The notes under the pieces were generated by a model that was not told the origin of the DNA, ran no database searches, and saw only the letters and a program-made list of their open reading frames with translations. This document shows positions 57,428 to 64,000 of a stretch of 64,000 nt of DNA, piece after piece. A program made the position numbers and the translations under genes. How positions within the stretch are numbered: the stretch's first letter is position 1; each line of letters begins with the position of its first letter. Source of the DNA: Thalassobaculum litoreum DSM 18839 (GTDB lineage: Bacteria; Pseudomonadota; Alphaproteobacteria; Thalassobaculales; Thalassobaculaceae); the NCBI RefSeq assembly GCF_900102465.1, contig NZ_FNBW01000005.1:186001-250000 (forward strand), read 5' to 3'.

Positions 57428-58131
57428 GCCGTCTCTCCGGCGGCCATGTCGGCGGCGGTGAGCTGATAGGCGAGGTTGTAGACGATCGTCGCCGGACTGC
57501 CGACGCCGCAGCCGCTGTCGGCGATGGCCGCCTCGATGTCGCCGGCCGAGGCGATCAGCTCGGGCAGCCCGCTGCCTTCCACCAGGACGATGGCGTCGAA
57601 CTCCTTCTCGCTCATCTTCGGGCGCAGCTCGGTCTCCTTCGTCTTCACCCCGGAGATCTCGCGCCGGGCGAGGCCGATATGGGCGCAACACGCCCCGGTC
57701 ACCCCCAGCAGGGTCCGGCTGAGCTGTTCCGCCTTGGCCCGCACATCGGCCTCGCCGGCGCCGTCCAGGAAGTCGAGCCGGACGGTGGCCATCGCCCCGC
57801 CGTCTCCGACGCCGCTGGAGACCAGCCGCTCGCAGGCGACCCGCAGGAAGTTGCGGAAGGTCGGCTGCACCTTGTTGCTCCAATCGGTCGGGTTGTTCAG
57901 CCGCTCCAGATAGGCCGGCGAGCGGAACACCTCGGCCGTCTCGCCGCCATAGACCGTGCCGTAGCGGTAGCGCGGCAGGGCGTGGTTGATCAGCCGCTTG
58001 CCCACGGTGAAGCCGGGAATGGAGAGCCGCTCGGGCATATGCTCGCGGGTGTGCCACTCCATGTATTCGGTCCAGGAGGCCGGATCGATGTCGTGGAACA
58101 GCGCCAGAAAGGCGGAGCCTGTCAGGGCCAT
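57424..58131 (-). CDS. Conserved protein of unknown function (EthD-like N-terminal half)
   Basis: A 235-residue protein I cannot assign to a named enzyme. Its N-terminal half (ALFHDIDPASWTEYMEWHTREHMPERL) has the W-x3-H-x3-H pattern of small dimeric alpha-beta barrel proteins such as EthD or antibiotic monooxygenase-like domains. The second half (about 115-235) may be a second barrel of weaker similarity. A GAGGAAA site precedes the ATG. It is embedded in a catabolic operon and overlaps the epimerase gene, so a role in the same pathway is likely. Confidence 0.65.
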   Translation of the reverse strand: MALTGSAFLALFHDIDPASWTEYMEWHTREHMPERLSIPGFTVGKRLINHALPRYRYGTVYGGETAEVFRSPAYLERLNNPTDWSNKVQPTFRNFLRVACERLVSSGVGDGGAMATVRLDFLDGAGEADVRAKAEQLSRTLLGVTGACCAHIGLARREISGVKTKETELRPKMSEKEFDAIVLVEGSGLPELIASAGDIEAAIADSGCGVGSPATIVYNLAYQLTAADMAAGETA

Positions 58132-58167
58132 GGGGTTTCCTCGTGGTTTCGTGTTCGGTGGATGTGA

Positions 58168-58983
58168 TCAGTCGCCCAGCAGGCGCTTGGTCGCCTCCAG
58201 GGACCGGCGCGCCACCTCGGACGGGCCGAGCCGGGCGGCGAGGTCGTCGTTCGGCACCTCGACGCTGACGGTCATGCCGGGCGGAACGTGGGCGGCGATG
58301 GCCGCGAGATCGATGCCGCCCTCGCCGGGGATCATCCGCGCGGTGCGGGCGACGGCGATCAGACCCTCGTCGGACGGGTCGAAGGGCACCGGGCCGTCGC
58401 AGATCTGCACGTAGTTCATCAGCGACGCCGGAAGCTCGGCGAACTCCTGCAGGGTCGCGCCGCAGCGGTCGAAATGCAGGGCGTCGAACAGCACGGCGGC
58501 ACTCGGATGGTCGGCGGCCTCCACCAGCCGCCGGGCCGAGGCGAGATCCTTGCAGCCGGTCCAGGGCATGAACTCCAGATCGGCGGTGAGACGGTACTCC
58601 CCGAGCCGGTGGCACAGCGCGGTGTAGCTGTCCTGGGTGCGCGCCGGGTCGGTGTCGTCGATGGCGACCAGCACATGGGCCGCGCCGAGACCGGCGATGC
58701 GGTCGAGGAACGGGGTGAAGCTGTCCAGACGCGTATCCGGCTTCAGGCGGATCATCTCCGCATCCGCCATGGTCACGCCGGTGTCACGCATCGCCGCCTT
58801 GACCTCGGCCAGCAGGGCGTCGTCGTCGAGCAGCGGGTGCAGGGGCTCGCCGGCGGCCGGCAGCAGGCGGAAGCTGACCATGTCGTAGCCGTGCTCGGCG
58901 GCGATCTTCACCGCCGTCACCGGGTCGACGCCGTTGCCGGTTAGATAGCCGAGCGAATAGGCGCGGGATGTGGCTGCGGTCAT
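58168..58983 (-). CDS. Sugar phosphate isomerase/epimerase-like TIM barrel protein
   Basis: A 271-residue AP_endonuc_2-type TIM barrel. Metal ligands can be placed at the Glu in LEFMPW, the Asp and His in LFDALHFDR, the Gln in YVQICDGP and the Glu in VSVEVPND. The family includes keto-sugar epimerases, inosose dehydratase and 3-dehydroshikimate dehydratase. Start overlaps the stop of the Gfo/Idh/MocA gene by four bases. Confidence 0.83.
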   Translation of the reverse strand: MTAATSRAYSLGYLTGNGVDPVTAVKIAAEHGYDMVSFRLLPAAGEPLHPLLDDDALLAEVKAAMRDTGVTMADAEMIRLKPDTRLDSFTPFLDRIAGLGAAHVLVAIDDTDPARTQDSYTALCHRLGEYRLTADLEFMPWTGCKDLASARRLVEAADHPSAAVLFDALHFDRCGATLQEFAELPASLMNYVQICDGPVPFDPSDEGLIAVARTARMIPGEGGIDLAAIAAHVPPGMTVSVEVPNDDLAARLGPSEVARRSLEATKRLLGD

Positions 58984-60038
58984 GTCACGGACTCCAGTTC
59001 GGACAGGGCGACCGCCCGGCCGGTCTGCGCCGAGCGCTTGATGGCGGCGACCACGTGCATGTTGCGGATGCCGTCGTCGCAGGTGACCAAAGGTTTCACC
59101 TCGCCCCGTACGACGGCACAGAAATGTTCCGCCTGGGCGATGTAGGTGTCGCCGGTTCCGGCCTCAAGGCGCCGATGGGTGAGGGGATGGGTCCAGTCGC
59201 CACCGGGTTCGTACGTCCACAGCGACAGATCCGGCAGGCTGAGCCCACCCTCGCGCCCGGAATACAGATGGGTGATGTGGTCGTGCTTGGGGAAGCGGCC
59301 CGGGTTCTCGCCCGACGAGACCTCCCACGACCAGGGGCCGACCGCGGCGTCCGACAGGGCGAGGGTGGCGAGGCCGCCCTGCTCGAAGGTCAGGATCGCC
59401 GCGGTGGTGTCCTCCACGTCGAGCCCCCGCGTGGCGTTTGAGTGTGTGCCCTGGACGGTCGCGATCTCGCCGAAGAAATGCCGCAGCAGGTCGATATCGT
59501 GGATCGCGTTGATCAGCAGCGGGCCGCCCTGCTCCGGATCGCGGCGCCAGGGCACGTCGAAATAATCCGGCTGCTTCAGCATGGCGCAGGTCACCGTCGC
59601 CATGACCAGCGGGCCGATGGCGCCGTCGGTAATCGCCCGTTTGGCGGTCTTGATCAGCGGGTTGTGGCGGCGGTGATGGCCGACCAGCACCGGCACGCCG
59701 CTGCGCGCCGTCACCTCGGCCAGGATCGCGGCCTCCGCCAGCGTGCTGGCGACCGGCTTCTCCAGCAGGATCGGGATGCCGGCGTCCAGCATCCGCTCCG
59801 CCAGGGCGACATGGGTGTCGTTGGGCGAGGCGATGACGGCGGCGTCGCAGATCCCCGCCGCCAGCAGCGCATCGATATCCGTGAAATACGGGACCTGACG
59901 CTGTGCTGCGAGATCGCGGGCGGCGGGTGTCGGATCGACGATGGCCGACAGGGCGACGCCTCCGGCCTTCGACAGCGTGTCGATATGGGTGCGGCCGATG
60001 ACGCCCGCGCCGATCACGGCGACCTTGAGGTCGTCCAT
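58980..60038 (-). CDS. Gfo/Idh/MocA family oxidoreductase
   Basis: A 352-residue NAD(P)-dependent dehydrogenase. The Rossmann loop is IGAGVIGRTH near residue 10 and the family hallmark EKPVAST near 93. The C-terminal domain has DIDLLRHFFGE. Substrates in the family are cyclitols, sugars, sugar acids and shikimate-like compounds. A GGGAGGAAACA site precedes the ATG. First gene of the minus-strand operon, divergent from the flavoprotein gene. Confidence 0.88.
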   Translation of the reverse strand: MDDLKVAVIGAGVIGRTHIDTLSKAGGVALSAIVDPTPAARDLAAQRQVPYFTDIDALLAAGICDAAVIASPNDTHVALAERMLDAGIPILLEKPVASTLAEAAILAEVTARSGVPVLVGHHRRHNPLIKTAKRAITDGAIGPLVMATVTCAMLKQPDYFDVPWRRDPEQGGPLLINAIHDIDLLRHFFGEIATVQGTHSNATRGLDVEDTTAAILTFEQGGLATLALSDAAVGPWSWEVSSGENPGRFPKHDHITHLYSGREGGLSLPDLSLWTYEPGGDWTHPLTHRRLEAGTGDTYIAQAEHFCAVVRGEVKPLVTCDDGIRNMHVVAAIKRSAQTGRAVALSELESVT

Positions 60039-60189
60039 TGTTTCCTCCCATTTTCCGTCAGCCTACACCGCGCGTGATGCGTGTTGGAACTGGCGTCGGC
60101 GATTGAAAACCCGCTGCGGTCGGATAGGCTCGGATATTCCGTGATTGCTACCCTCTGACTTCCACCCTCAGCCCGCCGTGTGAACCCCG

Positions 60190-61905
60190 ATGGCCGATGC
60201 CTTGCCGATGCCCGCCGATCCTCTCCGCTCCGACTGGGACGTTGTCGTGCTCGGCGGCGGGGCTGCCGGTCTGGCGGCAGCACTCTTCGCCGCCCTCGAC
60301 GGCGCGCGCACCCTGCTGATCGAGCGCTCGGAGCATGTCGGCGGCACCTCGGCCCTCTCGGCGGGCACGGTGTGGATCCCGAACACCCGCCACGGCGATG
60401 CCAGCGGCAACGCCGACAGCCCCGAGCAGGCTCTGGCCTTCCTCGACGCCGCCGTCGGAAACCGGGCACCCCGCGCCATCCGCCAGGCCTTCCTGGAGGC
60501 CGGGCCCGAAGCGATACGCCGGCTGGAGGAGCAGACGGTGGTGCGGTTCCGTGCCCGGCCGTTTCACCCGGACTATCTGTATGAGCTCGAGGGATCGGTG
60601 TCCGGCGGGCGGGCGCTGGAAGCGCTGCCGTTCGACGGCGGCGCCCTGGGCCGGGCCCTGCGCAAGCTGCGGCCGCCGATCCCGGAATTCACCCTGCTGG
60701 GTGGCATGATGGTCGACCGAGACGATATCGGCCACCTGATGAACCTGACGAAATCGCGCACATCCTTCGGCCATGTGGCGCGAATACTGAGCGGCTACGC
60801 GGTCGACCGGCTGCGGCACGGACGCGGGGCGCGGCTGGTCATGGGCAACGCGCTGGTCGGACGGCTGCTGCGCGCGGCGCTCGATGCCGGCGTGACGGTG
60901 GCGACCGAGACGGAGGTCACGGATATCGCCGGGGACGGCGCGGCCCGGACGGTCACCGCGAAACGCGGCGGCCGCGAGGTGCAACTGACGGCGTCGGGCG
61001 GGGTGATCCTGGCCTCCGGCGGTTTCGCCCGGCATCCGCAGCGCCGGGCCGAGTTCCTGCCCGACCCGCTGCCGGAATACAGCCCGGCGGCCCCCGGCAA
61101 TACCGGCGCGCTGCACGACATCGCCTTGGCGCTCGGCGCCCGCTACGGCGAGGGGGCGGAGCAGCCGGTGTTCTGGGCGCCGGTCTCCCGCCGCAAGCGG
61201 CGCGACGGGTCCATGGCGGTGTTCCCGCATTTCGTCCTCGACCGCTCCAAGCCCGGAATCATCTCGGTCGGCCGCGACGGACGGCGCTTCGTCAACGAGA
61301 GCCTGTCCTATCACCAGTTCGTCGCCGCCATGTACGCCGCCAACCGGGACGGCTCGACCATCCCGGCCTTCGAGATCTGCGACGCCGACGCCCTGCGGAA
61401 ATACGGGCTGGGCATGGTGCATCCGGGCGGGCGCGGGCTGGTGCCGTTCCTGGCCGACGGCTACCTGGTGCGCGCCGACACGCTGGCGGAGCTGGCCGGC
61501 CTGCTGGAGATCGACGCGGCCGGGCTGGCCGAGACCGTCGAGCGCATGAACGGCTTCGCGGAGACCGGAGAGGACACCGACTTCCAGCGCGGCACCAATG
61601 TCTATCAGCGCGCCAACGGCGATCCGAAGCACGGACCGAACCCGACGCTCGGGCCGATCCGAACGGCGCCGTTCTACGCGATCCGGCTCTGGCCCGGGGA
61701 TATCGGCGCGGCGATCGGGCTGGAGACCGATACCGACGCAAGGGTGCTCGGGCCGGACGGGGCGCCGTTGGACGGGCTCTATGCCTGCGGCAACGACATG
61801 CACTCGGTGATGGGCGGGGTCTATCCGGCCCCGGGGATCAATCTCGGCCCGGCCATCGCCTTCGCCTACCTCGCCGCCCGCCACGCCGCGGCGCGCCGTT
61901 CCTGA
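60190..61905 (+). CDS. FAD-dependent oxidoreductase (fumarate reductase/3-ketosteroid dehydrogenase-like)
   Basis: A 571-residue flavoprotein. The dinucleotide-binding loop VVVLGGGAAGLAAA is near residue 18, followed by LLIERSEHVGGTSALSAGTVW. The C-terminal FAD contacts are GLYACGNDMHSV and GVYPAPGINLGPAIAFAY. It belongs to the FAD_binding_2 superfamily of fumarate reductases, ketosteroid dehydrogenases and tricarballylate dehydrogenases, which add or remove hydrogen beside a carbonyl or carboxyl. No signal peptide is seen. Followed 26 bp later by the AroQ-like gene. Confidence 0.87.
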   Translation: MADALPMPADPLRSDWDVVVLGGGAAGLAAALFAALDGARTLLIERSEHVGGTSALSAGTVWIPNTRHGDASGNADSPEQALAFLDAAVGNRAPRAIRQAFLEAGPEAIRRLEEQTVVRFRARPFHPDYLYELEGSVSGGRALEALPFDGGALGRALRKLRPPIPEFTLLGGMMVDRDDIGHLMNLTKSRTSFGHVARILSGYAVDRLRHGRGARLVMGNALVGRLLRAALDAGVTVATETEVTDIAGDGAARTVTAKRGGREVQLTASGGVILASGGFARHPQRRAEFLPDPLPEYSPAAPGNTGALHDIALALGARYGEGAEQPVFWAPVSRRKRRDGSMAVFPHFVLDRSKPGIISVGRDGRRFVNESLSYHQFVAAMYAANRDGSTIPAFEICDADALRKYGLGMVHPGGRGLVPFLADGYLVRADTLAELAGLLEIDAAGLAETVERMNGFAETGEDTDFQRGTNVYQRANGDPKHGPNPTLGPIRTAPFYAIRLWPGDIGAAIGLETDTDARVLGPDGAPLDGLYACGNDMHSVMGGVYPAPGINLGPAIAFAYLAARHAAARRS

Positions 61906-61931
61906 TCAAGAAGAAGCCCTGGAGGAAACCG

Positions 61932-62372
61932 ATGTCCGCGCCCACCGTCCACATCATCAACGGTCCGAACCTGAACACGCTCGGCATCCGCGAACCGGAG
62001 ATCTACGGCAGCACGACGCTCGCCCAGATCGAGAGTTGGTGCCGGGATGCGGCGCGCGGGCCGCTGGAATTCAGGCAGTCGAACATCGAGGGCGAGATCG
62101 TCGACATGGTGCAGGCCGCCCGCGGCAGGGCCGACGGGGTGATCATCAACCTGGCCGCCTACAGCTTCTATTCGGTGGCGATCCAGGACGCGCTGAAGAT
62201 CTATGGCGGGCCGGTGATCGAGCTGCACATCTCCAACATCCACGCCCGCGACGAGGACCACCGCCATTCCATCCTGTCCAAGGCGGTGACCGCCGTGATC
62301 GCCGGCCTGGGCGCACGGGGGTACGTGACGGCGCTGGAGGCGATGTACGAGCTGATCGACGCGCGGGAGTAG
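61932..62372 (+). CDS. Type II 3-dehydroquinate dehydratase-like protein with altered active site
   Basis: A 146-residue flavodoxin-like protein of the AroQ (type II dehydroquinase) family. Conserved active-site residues are present at R20 and Y25 (GIREPEIYG), N73, H99 (ELHISN) and R111. However, the substrate-contacting histidine of the canonical NPG(A/G)xTHTS loop is F79, in NLAAYSFYS, and its neighbour threonine is Y80. This is therefore probably a paralogue with a changed substrate, not the housekeeping shikimate enzyme. GGAGGAAA precedes the ATG. It lies in the same operon as the flavoprotein. Confidence 0.82.
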   Translation: MSAPTVHIINGPNLNTLGIREPEIYGSTTLAQIESWCRDAARGPLEFRQSNIEGEIVDMVQAARGRADGVIINLAAYSFYSVAIQDALKIYGGPVIELHISNIHARDEDHRHSILSKAVTAVIAGLGARGYVTALEAMYELIDARE

Positions 62373-62426
62373 GGCGCTGCGCCCGGAGAAGGCGGGAATG
62401 GCGGTGGCTAAACTCTTAAGTTTCTT

Positions 62427-62455
62427 CCTCTTCCCGGTGCAAGGCCGGGAAGAGG
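62427..62455. terminator. Hairpin between convergent genes
   Basis: A perfect 11-bp stem CCTCTTCCCGG/CCGGGAAGAGG with a 7-base loop, in the 125-bp gap between the AroQ-like gene and the APH/AAA gene. Its GTGCAAGGCCGGGA core resembles the ends of the repeats at 56144 and 56349, so it may be a shortened copy. No clear T-run. Confidence 0.55.
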
Positions 62456-62497
62456 GGGGATAAGCCGGGCAGACGGATCAACCGGGCAGACGGGTAT

Positions 62498-64000
62498 TTA
62501 TGAGATCCCTACCGCCGCCCGGGCGGCCTGCAGCGTCTGCTCCGGGCCGCTGCCGGCATCGATGCGGTACCAGTCAAGATAGCCCAGATCCCGTTCCGCC
62601 TGGCTGACGACCACCGCGCCGTCGGCATCCGATGCGTCGCGGTCCCGATTGTCGGCGCGGGCCACCAGGGTCTCGGTCGGCGCCTCCAGCCACAGGCCGG
62701 TGAAGTCCACATCCATCTCGCTCGCCAGATCGGCCAGGGCCTCGCGCTCCTCGAGCCGCTGGTTCACCGCGTCGACCACCACGCTCTGGCCGGCGCGCAG
62801 GGCCGACGCGGTTTCCTGCAGCAGGGTGTCGTAGACCTGCCGGGTGACCGCCTCGGTGTAGCCGTCATCGCCCAGCTTCTCATGCTCGCCAACGCCCATC
62901 AGCCGCTTGCGGATCACGTCGCTGCGCAGATGGAGCGCGCCGGGAAACGGCGTCAGGTCGCCGGCAAGGTGGGCGGCGAGCGTGCTCTTGCCGGTGCCGG
63001 ACAGGCCGCCGACCGCGACCAGCCGGGGCGGATAGGGTACCAGCACCGCCTCTGCGAAGTCGAAATACCGCTGGGCCTCGGCGATCAGGCCGGATTTCTT
63101 GTCCTGCGGTGCGTTCTCCACCGAGGCGGCGATCACCTTGGCGCGGATCACCGCCCGCACGCTGACGAAGAGCGGCATCGCCGCCAGCCCGGCGATCTGG
63201 TTCGGGTCGCGGTCCTCGGCCAGGTAGCGGTTCAGGATCAGGTTTGCCTCGCGCGTCAGCCCACGCTGGCCCAGATCCATCAGCAGGAAGGCGAGGTCGT
63301 ACAGCACGTCGGTAGTGGCGAGATCCTCGTCGAACTCGATGGCGTCGAACAGGGTCGGTTCGTCGCCCAGCAGCACGATGTTGCGCAGGTGCAGGTCGCC
63401 GTGGCAGCGCCGCACCCGGCCCTGGCGTTCGCGGGCGTCCAGGGCGGAGGTCACCGATTTCAGGGCGCTCTGGGAGCGGCGGATCAGGTTCTCCGCCCGG
63501 AAGTCGTCGAACACCTCCGGTGCCTCGGCCAGGCTGCTGCCGTTGCTGCGGACGATCTCGGCCAGCGCCTTGGCGAAGGCGGTCCCTTCGCGCAGGGCTG
63601 CCCGCTGGTGCGACGCGGCGATGGCGGCGGCCGTGCGGCGCAGCAGGTCGTCGGACAGGCCGTCGCGCTCGGCGATGCGGTCCAGCGTCATGTCCACGTC
63701 GAAGCGGCGCATGTGCACGCACCACTCCACCGGCTCGCCGTCCCCGTCGATCGCCAGGCCGTTGCCGTCGCGGGTGATCGGGACCGCGCCGAGATAGATG
63801 TCCGGCGCGTTCGGCCGGTTCACGGCGATCTCGGCCTCGCAGGTGGTCTTGCGCTTGTCCAGGGTGGAGAAGTCCATGAACGGGAACTTCACCGCCCGCT
63901 TCACCTTGTAGGCATCGTCCCCGGCGAGGAACACGGCGGCCCCGTGGGTATCGATGCGGTGGACGTCGTCGGCACCGGCATGGGTGACCGGGTCGGCGAG
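62498..64000 (-). CDS. Bifunctional APH-like kinase / AAA ATPase, 5' end beyond the window
   Basis: At least 500 residues of a fusion known in proteobacteria; the frame stays open to position 64000, so the start lies outside. The N-terminal part is an aminoglycoside phosphotransferase-like fold with the kinase motif CHGDLHLRN and the metal motif DAIEFDED. The C-terminal part is a small AAA_33/zeta-toxin-like P-loop domain with GLSGTGKST. Typical annotation is bifunctional aminoglycoside phosphotransferase/ATP-binding protein. A true antibiotic resistance role is unproven and the substrate is unknown. Confidence 0.85.
   Translation of the reverse strand, partial: LADPVTHAGADDVHRIDTHGAAVFLAGDDAYKVKRAVKFPFMDFSTLDKRKTTCEAEIAVNRPNAPDIYLGAVPITRDGNGLAIDGDGEPVEWCVHMRRFDVDMTLDRIAERDGLSDDLLRRTAAAIAASHQRAALREGTAFAKALAEIVRSNGSSLAEAPEVFDDFRAENLIRRSQSALKSVTSALDARERQGRVRRCHGDLHLRNIVLLGDEPTLFDAIEFDEDLATTDVLYDLAFLLMDLGQRGLTREANLILNRYLAEDRDPNQIAGLAAMPLFVSVRAVIRAKVIAASVENAPQDKKSGLIAEAQRYFDFAEAVLVPYPPRLVAVGGLSGTGKSTLAAHLAGDLTPFPGALHLRSDVIRKRLMGVGEHEKLGDDGYTEAVTRQVYDTLLQETASALRAGQSVVVDAVNQRLEEREALADLASEMDVDFTGLWLEAPTETLVARADNRDRDASDADGAVVVSQAERDLGYLDWYRIDAGSGPEQTLQAARAAVGIS

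Noticed and set aside
56528-58615. A 695-residue fusion including the epimerase
   Set aside because: The upstream part is an out-of-frame shadow of two neighbouring genes; the epimerase starts at 57427 with its Rossmann loop.
60148-61884. A 578-residue minus-strand frame
   Set aside because: Antisense to the flavoprotein, whose FAD motifs are clear.
62498-63934. Complete APH/AAA gene starting at 63934
   Set aside because: The frame continues without a stop to 64000 with family-like sequence, so the gene is cut by the window edge.

Overview
The window is high-GC DNA from a free-living heterotrophic alphaproteobacterium, probably a Rhodospirillales relative. The grounds are codon use, densely packed operons with ATGA overlaps, many TRAP/ABC importers, twin-arginine solute-binding proteins, and dispersed GC-rich palindromes of a type common in alphaproteobacteria. 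Genus cannot be told from the sequence alone. I see no rRNA, tRNA, CRISPR array, phage or intact insertion sequence. Both edges cut a gene: hydantoinase HyuA on the left, and an APH/AAA fusion protein on the right.

Layout. 1-2053 (minus): hydantoin racemase and HyuA. 2498-9079: oxidative hexuronate catabolism (uronate dehydrogenase, KdgD, a TRAP importer DctPQM), with a convergent lactonase and its GntR/FCD regulator. 9344-14195: a large hybrid histidine kinase with its partner receiver-GGDEF protein. 14365-20218: a BMP-type nucleoside/nucleobase ABC importer fused by operon structure to a cytosine-deaminase-like amidohydrolase. 20343-27626 (minus): GST, transglutaminase, ATP-grasp/alpha-E and transglutaminase/DUF2126 amidoligase genes. 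This is the most interesting block, a predicted peptide-bond-making and peptide-bond-breaking system of unknown substrate. 27815-32866: a Liv-type ABC importer divergent from it.

32850-38032: a TetR repressor divergent from an RND efflux pair. 38170-41156: an iron-regulated-looking siderophore-interacting protein, a soluble CZB chemoreceptor and a PAS protein. 41367-46760 (minus): a three-subunit molybdenum hydroxylase with a YtcJ-type amidohydrolase. 46892-54650: a metallo-beta-lactamase-fold hydrolase, a polyamine-type ABC importer, an M20 amidohydrolase and a guanidine-modifying-superfamily hydrolase, followed by an AraC regulator. 56528-62372: a divergent catabolic cluster (SDR epimerase, unknown 235-residue protein, TIM-barrel isomerase, Gfo/Idh/MocA oxidoreductase; flavoprotein and an AroQ-like protein with an altered active site). 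62498-64000: the truncated APH/AAA protein.

Read together, this is an accessory catabolic region: repeated modules of importer, hydrolase or oxidoreductase, and local regulator. Nitrogen-rich substrates recur as a theme (hydantoins, nucleobases, N-heterocycles, polyamine or guanidino compounds), along with uronic acids. In three importer operons the binding-protein gene is followed by a hairpin before the membrane genes, which would favour its higher expression.
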